Assembly (NCBI GenBank): GCA_050084515.1
Contig: CM114271.1
Location: 31,124,001 to 31,188,000 of the forward strand
DNA length: 64,000 bases
From: Blasia pusilla
Taxonomy: Eukaryota > Marchantiophyta > Marchantiopsida > Blasiales
Direction of reading: 5' to 3'
How positions within the stretch are numbered: the first letter of the stretch is position 1; each line of letters starts with the position of its first letter. Shown here piece after piece: positions 12,760 through 26,573 of this stretch. The notes beneath the pieces are model-generated. The model saw only the letters and a list, made by a program, of their open reading frames with translations, had not been told where the DNA came from and made no database searches. The translations under genes and the position numbers were made by a program.

Positions 12760-14908
12760 TATATGGTCAACTTTCTATTTTTGGTAAGTGGCCCTTGACC
12801 TCCTACATCAGGTCAAAAGCTAAAGAGGTGACTTAGGAGCATATGTTACCATGGAGAGATAGCTTGAGAGCTCATTCTCTCTTTGTTGAACCTCTTGGCA
12901 CGAGGCGGCTGAGCTATGGTCCCTTGCCTTGTGAGTGTAACCCAAGCCTCTCACTAGGAGAGTGGGTTTGGTTTGACATTAAGAGAGACATGTGAGAGTG
13001 CACACATGTGAGAGATATGGTGTTATGAGAGAGATTTCACCTTATTTTTAATTGGAGATATTTTGGTACTTCTTGTCTCATTGTTTGGATGTCATGAGTT
13101 AGCATGGGATTGTGTGTGTTTGTGTGTGTGTTCGGTGACAACGATGTATGTTGTGTAGCGATGTGTATGCGCACGACACAACTCTAGAAAATTGCAGATC
13201 TTGATGGTTTCACCTTCTTATATATTTAACTACTAGTGTTCGTTCCATATCTTTCTTCATTGTGAAGTGCTTGTATCTTGAGTCTTTGCACAAAGTACCT
13301 CTATAGTCTTTGCATGAAATATAACAATACAAACTACTTCAAAGAGTCAATCTCCTTGAAGTGTCTTCATAAAGACAATCTTTCTTCATCTTCAGAAAAA
13401 ATCCTCATTTTGTATCCCTCTAGGAAGTTGAGAGTCTAGCTTCGTCCTTGTTTAGATATCTTCTTCCCATCCTCGATATTCATTCTCATTACCTAATTAT
13501 TAACAACGTTTCAAATTCCCCTCGTACTTTACTTCTTTGATGTACATCTTACAATAATGATCTAATTTCCTTCTTCCTAAGTGATCCCTAAATTCACAAA
13601 CTCTCTACTTTCATGATCCTCTAATGTTAAAATTTGAAAATGAGTAAGTATTACACCTATTGTCCTGGTGTGGGAGGCAAGGATGTCATCACGAGTTTTA
13701 ACAACTTACGTGAGCTAGTGAGGAGTGTGGAAGGATCAAGTTGAGTTGAATTGCTTCAATGTGTGAGGCAAGGTTTTAAATTATTGGAACATTCTTGTAG
13801 GATTTGGAAGGATGGGGCAATTTAAGTAGTAGTGGAGGATTGAGTCATAGGATGGAATGAAGCATTGAGGGGTTTCAAGTAACCCAAGCGTCCATATGTG
13901 GCTCCATTATCATCATTGGATAATTAGACTAATCATGAGATAAGAGTGTCATGTGGAGAGACATAAATAACATGGGCCATAGTGTCATGGAATACTCCGA
14001 TGAACCATTCATACATGTTGTTACCTCATCTATCCCAACCTGCACTAGCAAGTTAATGGTCAATTCCCAAAAAGGAAATTCAGAAAGCCTGAAAATAGTG
14101 AACTTACCTGAAATACTAAATTCATAAAATGAGCCCAAAAATGGGTAACATGTGCACACATGTTAAATTACTCATGAGTAGGTCATCCTCGACCACCCAA
14201 AATTGAACTACAACCTTCTCGTATATGCCGTGGGAATACTCTTTGTTCCGTAACAAAATATCTGTCATATAAGACATGGGACGTGATTTAATTCTTTCAT
14301 GGCAGGCTTTGCTCTAGCATTTGGAATCTTGGAGGAATCTCCTAGGGATGATTTCTGCGAGTTCTTGCTTTTACATATGGTAGAGATCAATGCTTGTATG
14401 GTGTATTGGGTAATTTGGGTTCTATGTAGGATGAAGATCCAAGTTATGACGTGTATTAGGGATTAGCCGCAAGGACTATAGATGCATGTTTCTAAAAGCA
14501 CATATGGAGGGATTTCCAATATTTTGTTGAACTCTAATTATTACTTAACGTGAAAAACTGAGTTCAGACTATGTATATGGAGGAGGAGGAGGACTATGAC
14601 CTTGGAGGAGGAGGACTATGGCGGAGGAGATGGAGGGACGTATAGAATTTTGCTTGTAACTATTTTCATGGTGATCCAATCTTTTCAATCTAAGGCCCAA
14701 TTGTGTTCATCTTCTCAAGCTTGAACTTTGGGTTCTTCTTTTTTACATTTAAGATTGAGTTTTCCAAAGTTCTTAGGATCTTTGGACCTCCTTCTCTCCT
14801 AAATGTGCTTATAGATTCCTATACGCAATCTTAAACATAGCGCTCTCCTTATAGAGTGATACTGGGTTACCATCGGCTTAAGGGATTCCTCTTGCTTTTC
14901 TGGATCTT
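12760..14908. other. No recognised gene
   Basis: Contains simple-sequence tracts: a GT run at about 13,113-13,130 and GGA-rich tracts at 14,577-14,636. There are no ORFs of interest. The last few hundred bases may be the 5' UTR of the following non-LTR element, whose exact start I cannot define. Confidence 0.4.
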
Positions 14909-17900
14909 TTGATACGGGCTGGGCCCAACATTACGAACTCATTCCCTCATAGCCGTCATTGGTGGGTGGCTCACTTACTCCTCACATCCTCTTTTTTGGT
15001 GTTTCCAATTTCTTTCATAACTTTCTTCTGGAATGTCGGTTTTGGACGGTTTTGGGCTTGTTTTGATCGTCTTGACAAACTCGTTCTTTTGATATCAAGT
15101 AGGTTTTCTAGTTTTTCTTCCTTCTTTGTAGGCGCCTATTTTTTTGTACGGGTTTGTTTTAGATCAATTCCTCCCAAAAGTCTTCCTTGCTCTTCCAACT
15201 CCTTACTTTACTGTTTCGCCCCTACATACGTTTGCCATCTCCTTAAGGACATTAGAAATTCATATTCTTGAGCTATCTCTTCCGATACCATATAGATCAC
15301 TTTTCTTTTTCAATTGCTTTTTATATTTTTCTTATAGTAACTTTCAATCATAAATTTGGTCTTGCCTAATCTTCATCTCTCCATCTAAATTTCTTTTGGA
15401 CAGATTCCACTACTTTTGCTTTGCTCGTTATCCTCATGCTTTCTCCAAACCACGTTTCATATGTCTTTTCGTGTCTTTGATGATTTGGCTATCTATATGT
15501 CATCAGAGATGGAGTTGGATTCTCCATCTACTTGCTTATCTGGTTTTACACGCCCTCCTACAGCCGTAACCTCTCCCCTTGGTTCACCTCCTCATCGTAG
15601 ATCTCGCCATTTTCCTCCAGATGCTAATACACCCATTACACTCACTACATTTCTTCCAGATTCTCCTCTTCTCCCTTCTTTGCCTTGTCTTATTGAGCCT
15701 AATCTTGATCCATTATTACCAAATCCTTCTACTTTGCCATCCCCACATATCTCATCTATGCCCTTGCTTCCAACTCCCATCTATTCTACCCAAATCTCCC
15801 CTCTTCCTCCTCCTCCTTCCCCAACCTACTTACCCCCTCATCGTCGGCCATCACCACCTCTTGCACCTCCTACCTCCTCTCCTTGTAACCCTTCTACTTC
15901 TCCATTCGTACCAAAGGTTCATTGCATACCTTGTGGTAAGGAGTTTGCTCCTAATGGGATCAAAAGACATCAGCGGTATTGTCGATCCATACATGGGCCT
16001 TCAATCCCTAACCCGATACCACCTCCTACTGCACTCCCCACAACAACTGCTTGGACCTGGTTAAGCCAAATTGATATCCTTCGCTCTTTCCATCCAGGTC
16101 TTCCTCGTCCTAGACTCTACACTCGCATTCCTATTGCTCTTCGCCCCATCACCCAACAAGCTTTGTTTTTCCCATTAGAAAGGTTAGCGCGTGACCCCAC
16201 AGATATAAATTCTTCGTATCTCCTATTACTCTTCCCACAATGGGTTTTAGTCCTCCCTCCAAGGGGTGGTGCAACGGGTCATCGTGAAATCTCCACACGT
16301 ATTCAACGCTTTATGTTTGGGGATTGGGAGAATCTTCAGAATGAGCATGTACTTCGAGCAGAGGCCTTAGCTGCGGCTCATCCCACTAAACATGCCAATC
16401 ATGGAAGGCCTTCAATACAACAACGCCTTCGACGAAGTCTACTTTTGGGGCAGGTTGGTGAGTTTTCACGTGCAGCTCGAGCATTGGGTCCTCTTTCTTG
16501 GGCGGTTCCAAGTGCGGAAACAGTGGCTCTCTTAGAAGCTCTTCATCCTCCTTCAAGTGGCGATGCTCCATCTTTTGTGGAAGACTATACAACAGACCTT
16601 GACTTGGAGCTTGACTTGGAGGTTTTCACAAGGGCTTTTCTACATACGCCTCGCTTATCAGCAAGCGGGCTATCAGGGATGGGTTTTGAGCATCTTCGCG
16701 ATTGCTTTATCCGAGCAGATTCAGCAAGTGGTTTTGTCTCTCTATATAAGGTGTGTGTACATATGGCGGCAGGTCGTCTCCCATTCTCTATCTCTAGGCT
16801 CTTAGGGGCTTGTCGTTTGTTGGCTATGGATAAGCCTCCTTCAGGTGTGCGCCCTTTGGCTATTGGAGAGGTTTTATACCGCTTGGTTAGTCGATCCCTA
16901 TGCTTGCAATTTCGTCCTTACTTTAGTGCCCACTTATTTCCTCATAAATTTGGAGTGGCAACTTCTGGAGGTTGTGAGGCTGTGGTGCATGGGATTCGCT
17001 CCACTCTTGATATTCATCTAGATTGGGTAGCAATTCAAGTCGATGTGGCTAACGCATTCAATTCAGTTTCTCGTGCGGCCATCTTTGAGGAGTTACGTTG
17101 TGCAAGAGGAAAACTTGTGAGCCTCATTCTATTTGTTCGCTCCTTCTATGCCTATGATACGCCCATTATCTATTCCCATCATGCTACTTCTGGGGAATAT
17201 AGTATTCTACAATCGGCTTGTGGCACACGTCAAGGTGATCCCATGGGTGGCCCACTCTTTGCCACTGCCCATTTTCGTGCCCTTCGAGCATCAGCGGAAG
17301 CATTTCCATCTTGTCTTTTCCCGTCTATTGCTGATGACACTCACATTATAGGTCCTCCTTTTGAAGTGGTTCTTGCTTGTGCCCATTTCGTGGAGCAACT
17401 CTCTTTATTAAACCTTAAAGTCCAACCTAGTAAATGTGGAGTATGGTCTCTTTCATGCCTTCCCTCAACGTTCATCCCACCTACTCCTGATTTTCCCATC
17501 TACATTGAAGGGGTTAGAGTTCTTGGGGTCCCAATTGGCTTCATCGCCTATGTCTCAAAGTTCTTGGACGAGGCCCTTTTGAAAGACGTGGAATGGCTTC
17601 ATTTGTTACCTCATCTAGGGGATCCCAAGTGGCTTATGGGATTCTCTCCCAATATTTTCTATGACGTCCTTCCTACCTTCTTCGCACTTTTCCTCCCACT
17701 TCAAAGTTCTTACATTGGTTGGCCTCTTTTGATGCTTCTATCTTGGCAACTTTTGGTCAACTTCTTGGCCCGAATACCTTTGAGGGAGAGGATGGTGTCT
17801 TTGCTTCACGAAAAACTATCTTGCCTATTTCTTTTGGAGGGGTGGGACTGTCCTCCACAGTCGCATCTGCTCCCGCAGTCTTTTTGGGGAATTGGGCGTT

Positions 17901-19110
17901 GGTAGCACCGATTATGGCTTCAAGGTTTCTCCAAGGAGATACACCTATCTTGATGGATCATATCGCCCATGTAGAGGAGGGGGACTTGTTATTTCAACAA
18001 CAATTGAGATCTGCACGAGCTCTTCTTCCTCTTGCTACACAAGCAATTCTACCCCCTTTCAGTCAACTAATGACGGAAGGGCTTGATCGACTTCAAGAGC
18101 ATATCTCCGAGAATCTGCATCAAATCAGCTTTTCCAGCATTCTCTCCGAGGCATCCTCTGACGCTAATCGAGCTCGCCTACGTTCATGTGCGGGTACTGG
18201 AGCGGGGGCGTGGTTATTGCAAATCCTCTTATTCTTCCATTTCGTCTTCCTCGAAGTATATTCTCGACAACTTTGCTGTTATGTCTTGGACTTCCCCATC
18301 CTTCTCTCTTAGGTGTGCCGAATTGTGTATGCGGGGATCCCATTGATGCCAAGGGTATCCATATTCTCTGATGTGCACATGGTGGAGAACGAACGACCAC
18401 ACATGATGTCATTAGAGAGGCGGTAGCATCGGTGGCTCATCTTTGCAGATACACCGTTGGGCAAGAGCAACTCCACATCCTACCTTCAACCACACAAGCA
18501 ACCTCTCTCGAGAGTGGATCTTGTTATGTCTCGAGGTGGATTCGGACACTAGGTGATGTGGTGGTTCTTTGATCCAACATGTTGTGACTTGGTGTGTCGA
18601 GCAGCACATACCAAAGGCTTGGCGGCCGAAGCTGCAGCAAGAATCAAGGAGTTAAGTTATGTTGTGAGACATGCGACTGATGGATTTATTCCTTTTGCAG
18701 TGGAAGTATTCGGTCATTTACATGTGTGTTTTGATACTTTCCTGAAAACATGTGCTCACCACTCCCTCGAGAATCATCGCCTTGCCCCTTCCCGTAGTCC
18801 TTCTCTCTCGGTAGTTACTATTTATTTTCGGCAATGCATCTTAGTGGCCTTACAACGTGCACAAGCCTTGGCATTGATACGTCGTGCGGAGGTGATGGGG
18901 GGTCGCTCGCCTCGTCGTCCATTCACGTCTGACCAACCACTCGTGTTCTTGTCAGATTTGTTTCAGGCTATCAATCGTGTAGCTCGTTGAGGCCGTGTTT
19001 GCGTTGGCTTGTTGCCATTTTCTTTTTGCGTTCTTGTATGCATTTTTTGACTCCTCTTTTGAGTTATTACCTATCTTTGTCCTCTTATGAGGTTTATTTT
19101 ATAATAAAGT
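14909..19110 (+). mobile_element. Non-LTR retrotransposon with restriction-like endonuclease tail (approximate ends)
   Basis: The core is the coding region 15,461-18,990. Upstream sequence to about 14,909 is T-rich and non-coding. Downstream at 19,095-19,107 is 'tttataataaagtgg', a possible polyadenylation signal or element 3' end. No LTRs and no long A-tail are visible. I could not identify target-site duplications, so both boundaries are estimates. Confidence 0.6.
15461..18990 (+). pseudogene. Non-LTR retrotransposon polyprotein: zinc finger, RT, CCHC, endonuclease-like
   Basis: One long frame is open from upstream of the ATG at 15,461 to 17,905. It has a Pro/Ser-rich N-terminus, then a C2HC finger (CIPCGKEF, then KRHQRYC) at 15,923-15,982. 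RT motifs follow: GVRPLAIGEVLYRL; motif A with VDVANAFNSVSR near 17,040; CGTRQGDPMGGPLF; motif C IADDTHIIG at 17,327; and LGVPIG. Near 17,620 the frame shifts (the family frame then reads QVAYGILSQ, stop, RPSYLLRTFPPTSKF). A second shift near 18,225 leads to a knuckle CVCG..H...C at 18,324-18,374 with an internal stop. The tail, from about 18,510, contains RTLGDVVV, DPTCCDLV and an AAARIKEL..Y segment, like a PD-(D/E)XK restriction-like endonuclease. No apurinic-type endonuclease is present. This layout resembles the R2-group clades, not the usual plant L1 or RTE. Dead copy. Confidence 0.82.
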
Positions 19111-19140
19111 GGATGTAGTCTATTTATGTCCTCTACTAAT

Positions 19141-22100
19141 TCATACCCCACCGGCCATCAGACTAATCTTATGTTAAATGTTGGAATGATCACTAAATGT
19201 TGTAGTAATTTTAGGGAAGACACTCATTAAGGTAGATTTCTCATAATCACTTCTCGATGACATGTGTTGACTCATAAGGAGGGACGAATGAGTCACCAAG
19301 ACTCATGGGAGAGGAGGAGGGAAGTGACCAGTAATCTACAAGGAACGAGGCAACGAAGGCTCTTTTGGGAATGAAAGCACTTAAAGAAGTGAAGCCTTCT
19401 AAAATAAGAAAAGATCTCGAAAAGGGGTTTTCTGCAACGTAGTATCACATGTACTAAAGCATACTTTTGAACTTTCATCCCGAGGCGGTTGCAAGGTGGG
19501 GAACATGCAGAAGAAATGTTTATACGACACGAGAACTTTATGAATGAACATGGGGAAAACTGAAACTAATTCTCATTATTACTTCATACTTCATGCCAAC
19601 CGCTGTGCTTTTTCCGAGACGCAGGGCAGCCAATCCCTCAATAATGAGCCACTTATCAGTATATTTTATGTCCATGCGAACCAAACAGGCATCAGGGTGT
19701 TTGCACCGTGCAATCGACTACAGTGGCTGGCGATGGGTAATGGCCCTGAAAACCTCTGTGAATCATTGCCGCTGGCCACGCCTAGCTCAGCTTTTTAGAA
19801 TCCTCCACAGGTTTTGGGATAGAAATTTGTCGGTTTGGTGGACAATATCGATGGACTGAAGTCAGTGTCTACTCATGCACGTCAAGAGTGCCAGTAACTG
19901 CAGGGAACGGTCACCCGTGGATGCCGATCTGTTCAAAATGAAAGTCCTACTAGCACACAAAACTTTGCGTAGCTTGATCTCTGTCTGATTCATCTTTTAC
20001 TCAATCTAGTTTATTGAGTGTGGATCAGAAATTTCTCAGAACCCCAAATTCATCTTTGAAACAAAGCAGAATTGTCGAGGTAACGAATCGTAAAACTGGG
20101 ATTTGGTCAAAGAAGAGGCAGATGCTCTCCGCCCGATCAAGCACATCGATCGGACTGCCTCTGTGGCCTTGCAAAACCTCTACCTGATACTAAGGGGACA
20201 AAGATGCTGTCGATAAACTTGCAACAACTGTTGAAATCTCGGCCTAGTGTCCTACAGATGCTATTTGCTTGCATTTGACCAAACATGTGTTTACCGTTGA
20301 TTGTTATGCTGTCTTCTGGAGAATACTTTTCATCAATCCAGATATTTTTCACCTTCCAGAAATATCTTCGTGGCATTTTTGTTTCTGGCAGGGTACATAT
20401 TGTAGTGAGACTGAGCTTGCAAAAGAAATGTATATGACCTTCGTTTACACGCGCTGGAAATTTCAATGAATTCGTTTGAATACTACATCCATCGGCTCCC
20501 TGGGACTTAACTGAATCTGCTCGTGTCATAAACAACTTATAATATTCTCATAGTTGCAATTTAGCTGCTACAGAACTTCTAGAATTTAGAGCGATGGAAT
20601 TGACTCTGGAGGGTTGGAACTGAAGTATGAAACACGATGCACCACCATTCAGGGACTGATCGTTGTGTACTGTCAACTCGTCTCTTGGCTGTTACGTGCT
20701 GAAGCTGCCAGAATAGTTTGACTTTCACCAAAAGTGTAGGGATATTCTTCTCCTGTACGGCAGGAAATTGCTTGAACTTTGAACCACTGTCGTGAGAACC
20801 ATGTCGCGGCCACTGCGGACACAAAGCTTTAGACCCTTCTGATCGGGGCCGGTTCGCTCGCTATCTACGTTGTACCACGTAAACGTTTCTCAGGGGCAAG
20901 TCTATTGAGCCTTCTACTGGATCCGCTCATTAGTTTTCACTCGTGCTTACTAATGCATAGCAAGCTTAACGAACTGATCAATATGATGGTGTCTCAATGA
21001 GGACACTCAATCTAGGACATTGTGAGATATTTCGTAAGACATAGCTAGGATTGAATTTTCTAAGGGACATGAGAATTCAAGATATTGAATCGTTGAATTT
21101 AATGTGAAGTCGACGATATTCTTCACTTGTACAATGGAGAGTTGACAACTTTCTCTTTGAGAAGTAGATTTAGCACGTCCAACCCGTGCTCCCGTTCGCG
21201 TTCCGCTTCACTCCTTTCTGAAATAGAATCTGAGAGGGTTACGCAGAAACCAGGAGAGCCTGCGTTGGTGGAGATGATGAGATCACGAGAACAATGCTGC
21301 TTTAGCTTTACTGACATCGTGAGTAATTAGCCTGTGTTTGCATTTCACACTCCTTGTTCGGATGGTCCCAAAGTAAGCTGAGATTGACTGGAACGTGGCG
21401 TGACTTTACTCTGAATCTGTTATAATGTTACCTCCTGCCAGCAGTATACGCAGACTGCAGAAGGCTACTAATTTCCTCAACTGCCATAAAGTGTTTATTC
21501 ATCGCATAATTCTTCAAACTGCCATTAAACATTGGACGACTGAGTGAACTTCAAAATTCCCTCAACCCATCCCTCCCCAATCCCCATACCTGCTCACGCT
21601 CCCATGTCAGGACCAACTTAGGGTTTGGCTGCGAATCTATTAAGCAAACACCGAGGGTTACTAAAAGTAGGAAGATAAAAGGGTACTTTCTGGAGTGCTT
21701 CTATATGAAGTGAAGCACTGGAAAAAGTTCGACGGCAGTTTGGCCTCTGGGTGGGAGTAAAGTGGGGAAGGGGAAAAATATACTTCTAAAGAAGTGAAGC
21801 ATCCCACTTTCGAAAAGAGGAGGTGAGTAAGTGGATCATGCGCTCGGTTCGTGTGTCTCGGTTCATGGAGAACCTCTACAGAGTGGGGGACATTTACCAC
21901 TGAACATGGAGATTCCCACCTTCCACACAAAAGTTCCCTCTAACTTTGGTCTGTGGTCTTTGGTTACATCCACGAAAGGTAACTATGTCGGCAGATAAGC
22001 TAACCTTGGGCTCGTAGCCTCGCAGTAAGCAATTTGGAAGGTAAATACGTAAGTGAAACTCCTAAAATTTACGAATCTTGTGGGTATGGAAGTGAATGAG

Positions 22101-25020
22101 CCAAATTACTGAATTGCTCGGAGTTGAAGGAGTTGGAGGCGTTGGGAGGTGTGAAATTGAAGTTGCTAGTGGGTAAATCTGGTTTGAAAAGCTGTTTTCA
22201 ACCGGGTACTCTCTTGCTACTGTATGTTACCATTTCCTAATTGTGTGTGATTGTTACCAACAGCTTGCTAGGACCTGGAAACATAACGATGAACTTGCTA
22301 GGACCTGATGGCATTGCAGGAAAGGAATCATCGAGCTCTTCAATAGCCACCCCCAAACATTGCTGCACCTGTTCTTGTTCTTGGAGCGTCGAAATCAGCT
22401 CTCCACCCAACCCCACAAACCACGGGGCTCAGTGTAGCCTCAGCAGTCATCGCCATTACTCCTCGGAATTAGCCGCGCCTACGGTAGACATCCCCCATCA
22501 AACCGCTCAAAATTAATTTCCATCTCTTTCCCTCCAAACGACGAGAAATTCATCACACGCAGCAGCAGATGACGTTTAGGGATCTACTGGACTCTCGCTC
22601 GGTCTTGGTTGCCGGAGACAGCGCTCTCTTCTGTCAAAATGTACCGAGGCACGACCAGAAGAAGAGTCACCAGACTTGCCACAAGATGAGAAATTCCTCT
22701 CATGCCGTGGGATCCGCAAGTGAGGGGGGATCCAACCTTAATTCGCTTGCTCTATACACCACTGCCTTCTTGTCCTGATGCATTCACAGACTCTCTCTCT
22801 CCCTCTCCAATTTCGTTCGAGATTCGCGTGCTGCAATGGCGAACGAGCCCGTGCTATATCCATGAAATACACCTTGTTTCTATTTTGAATTCAGTGGAAG
22901 GAGGTTATGCTGTAGAAATCGCCAAACCTTTACGGGTTTCAATACTACAAGTTGAGGTAGCGTACTGAGACCAGATCATATATAAGACCGCAAAAGCGCC
23001 TGCAATCTTCCTGTCGATCGGGGCTTTGGTGGTGAAAGCCTTATTTGCCAAGCGAGTGCCAAAAAAATTTCACTTTCCAAGATATCACTACTGGCGATAA
23101 AATCCATTTCATACCTTGATATCCTCGTAAGACTCAAACCTTGTTTTCCTTTAGGGGTGTCTAGCGGTAGCTTGAACAGGAATGAACCCATTTTGATTTT
23201 TTTGAAGATGGAGGAGATCAACTCCCGCTCTAAAGAAAAGAGACGGAGTATTTACCTCAATAGCGTCCTCATGAAGGCCTCATGCACAGGAGGCGGAAAT
23301 ATGCTCCGGCGTGAAGAGCAATCCGCGGACTCCGAAGTTAGTGAAATTGTCTCTCATGATTTATCTTACGATAGTGACAGCAGTCGATACATGTATCTCA
23401 ATGGCCCTAGGGAGAAACAATGAAGACCTAGGTAGGCTGCTTTGTGTCTTTGATTCAGAACCCAAGATCGATATAGTTTGAGGTGATCAACAGAACTATT
23501 TCTGTTATTGCTTCATTCGCGTGTGCAATGTACATCCGCCCCTCTGCTTCTCTACACAAGCGTCGTTGAGTCGAACTTATGACCTCTATCGAGGTTGCAT
23601 CTAACAACCCTGAATCCACGGTACTATTGTAGTAAGGGCTTCCCAAATTCTGGGGCTGCAGACCGGGAAACTCATGCTCGAGCTGTTTTGTTAGTGCCAT
23701 CTTGTTTAGGCCCTGCGCTGCTGCGTCCAAAACTCACACGAGAGGTTTCGCACACTTGTTTCCAATTTCTTTCATTGCCGATTTGGTAGATTAGACGGTG
23801 GCTCGAACAAATTTAAGAAACACCAATACAAGTGTGCGAAGACGGTCGCAATCATGACTATGCTTCGTATGTTTAGGTGAGGAATCCTGCTGTAATTACG
23901 AAAGGACCTAGTGGTTTGATAATGCTTACAGCTTGTGACTGAAGATGACAGATTGATTAGGGGTCAACGAAGATGAAGGTTCTACTTTCCCTTCATGATT
24001 ACTAGATTGAATGGCATACCGATAGAATGTTCCCTTCGCTGGACACACTTTTTACTTTGCGTTAGCCTGTTGGTGGAAGCTAGGATCTCTGGCCCTGGAT
24101 TATGCATCGATGAGTATGGTGTTAGACAGACTTGAATTTCTAACTTGCCTAAGTTTGAGAACTCCAACAAGTATTCTCACTTTGGTGACTTCTTATCTTC
24201 TCATCTACACATTGATTTTTTGATTGCAACGCCTCTAGATATGGAAGTTAGGTGGAAGTTTATTGCGAACAAAATAGCTTTCGATCAGGAGGGCAAATTG
24301 TACATAAAGTTCTGGATACTTTATCTATCCACCTGTTTGGAACATCCCTTCTTGATTTACAAATAACTCTTTGGTGGACATGGGGCAACAAGAAAGTGTT
24401 TTCCTCTCTAGGGGCAGCAAGAAAACGATTTCTGGTCACTCCCGTGCATGGCACGGGCTCCTCCGTAGTAGTAATTATGTGTGTTCTAAGGAATTCAATG
24501 AATAATGGAGGAGTTTTTAAACTTGGTAGCACTAATTTTAAATTTTGAAATAGCTTTATATTCTATATTTAGTTGGATTATCATTTCTATTTAAATTTAT
24601 GTTTGTTATTGGAAATTTGACATCCATTTTTTATTTGGAGCCAATCATATTGCATGTATAGAGTGACCCTAAGTTGTATCATGCAAACTCCCTCAACATG
24701 ATGCAAAAGCATGTACTTGCCAGAACAATCGTAATGAATGGGAGTCCAAAATAATTGGTAGAGAGAGATGAGGAGCACATATTCTTTCTATCTTGATTGC
24801 ATAGAAAACAAAATTTATTTGATGTGGATCCTAATCTTTCCACTCCTACTGCAAATGTTTACAATGAGGTTGATGAGCTCAGGGAAGTTGGGAGTGTTGG
24901 ATTCTCAACATCCACTTCTCTCACTTAATCTGATCGGCCCCTTTGTATGAGGAGAAACCTAGATTGATGGTTCTGACTTAGACGTCGAAGGAGTCATAGT
25001 AATATGATGTAGGTGGTTTA
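19141..25020. other. Almost 6 kb with no recognised gene
   Basis: Short ORFs on both strands show no domain and no relation to other parts of the window. Brief motifs recur ('aagaagtgaagc' near 19,384 and 21,789; 'cttgctaggacctg' twice near 22,265 and 22,291), but no element structure emerges. A single-exon or heavily spliced host gene cannot be excluded without transcript data. Confidence 0.4.
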
Positions 25021-25034
25021 TGGAGTAGTGTTAT

Positions 25035-25260
25035 TAGGATTATATAACCCTATGTTGCATCAGGGTGCGAGGCACCCTGATGCATCGAGGGGGTCCAAGG
25101 GCACAGCCCCTGGAAAAAATTATATAAATAGAAACTAAGAAAACTAGGTAAAAAACCCTAGTTTCCCGGGTAGTGAGATAGTCGGGAGCCGTAGCGGTAG
25201 CGTATTCTCGTATGTCAAGTTATCTCCATGTCCGAGTTCCATCAAAGCTCTTTTGTGAGC
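25035..25260 (+). repeat. Possible LTR or promoter fragment with hairpin
   Basis: A perfect 13-bp inverted repeat 'tgcatcagggtgc' / 'gcaccctgatgca' (25,056-25,068 and 25,072-25,084, 3-bp loop) is followed by a G/C-rich 'gggcacagcccc' stretch and a TATA-like 'ttatataaatag' near 25,119. The arrangement looks like U3 sequence of a plant LTR, but no partner copy is present in the window. Confidence 0.35.
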
Positions 25261-25440
25261 GCACGGACGGACTACGCCACTTTGTATCTCCAAGATTTGT
25301 AATACATTTCAGTGATTTTTTCACATTGTGTTTTCTCACAGAGAGAGGTAAGGGAACTGTGGGTACTTTCAATAGTGATGAAAGATATTCTATATAGATA
25401 TCTGCCTTGATCTTGTAGAACATGAACATACAAAATATTC

Positions 25441-25773
25441 CTCCATTGCACATGGACAAATTCCGTGGCCGTGGACTTATGTCCGTCCTCTAGACTGACA
25501 TGTCTGTGATGGCTAGGGTACCCGTACCTGAGCCCGCCGCATAGACCCGGGATGATGGAGCCCGCACCTATTGCATGGCCCGCCAAGGCCCGTAACCAGG
25601 CCAATATGACAGGCTTGGCCCTCATTGGGCGGGCTCACGGCCCGCTTGGGTTACGAGCCCTCAACCAGTGCAGCATGCAAGCTCCGTTAGTACGGGTCTA
25701 CGCGACGGGCTCTAAGCCGGCTCGTGTGTGGACCAGGCATGTCCGTGGACATGTTCGTTTCCGCGCAACCTTG
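25441..25773. mobile_element. MITE-like element related to MITEs 1-3
   Basis: The left end shares 'catggacaaa' and 'gtggacttatgtccgtcc' with the hAT MITEs at 7858, 35251 and 35613; the right end reads 'catgtccgtggacatg' and ends 'gcaaccttg'. The core is unusually GC-rich, with repeated 'gcccgc' and 'cgggct' words, unlike the other copies. I could not find a convincing 8-bp target duplication, so the ends are uncertain. Confidence 0.5.
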
Positions 25774-25943
25774 CCCTCTATGATTTAGAGGGATATTTTA
25801 TCGTTAATAATAATGATATATTGGATGTCGTGCGAATACACATCTCTGCCAACATACATTGGCTCTCGTGCACACACATGTCTAAGATCCATCTAGATAT
25901 GAATCCTAACATCTCTTCACTTGAACGACTAGACAACCCCAAT

Positions 25944-26571
25944 ATAAAGTTGAATACGCACCGTAAACTCTGATGAAATCTGCAATCAATCGCGCTTCAT
26001 CCAAACTACCATACTCATGATTCGGATATACAGTGGTGTAATAACAAAAGAAAGTATACACAAGGATTGCCAAAATGTTTGATCTTCCTTATTGATTGCT
26101 CCTAGCCCACTCTTCAGGAGAGAATCCACGCTCAATACATGCAAGCCGCATTGTATCATAGATCCCAACAAGGTTCCGCACTCCTAAGGAGATTAGCTCC
26201 AAATGAGCTTCACCCGAGGTATACCCCCCCTAGGCACCTCCATAGGTGACATATACACAGAGGTCACCTCCCTCCTAGCAGGTCACTACCAATATGTAGT
26301 ACACACATACTAGCTCCCTAACAACTACACATGTGGTCCCCTCATGAGACCAACTACCAACTAACCCACGACCCCATAGGTCCAAGTGGAGCCATATATG
26401 GTTGGGAAGGTCAACCTCTCCAAAGTTGTCACTCCTCATAAAGGGAAGGGTGACCTACACTCATAGGTCACCTCCTAAGAGCAATTCGCATATGACCTCT
26501 CAAAATAGGGTGGTACAAGACCCCTCTAAGGCCTCAATACTATCTCGCCCTATGCCTCATCTACCATGACA
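25944..26571 (-). repeat. Left (3') LTR of PHD-gypsy copy 1
   Basis: Closely matches 32,938-33,573 throughout (for example 'tactcatgattcggata' and 'ctcctcataaagggaagggtg'). It is flanked on both sides by a different direct repeat of about 117 bp (25,828-25,943 and 26,574-26,691), which is unexpected for a simple insertion. Confidence 0.8.
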
Positions 26572-26573
26572 AC

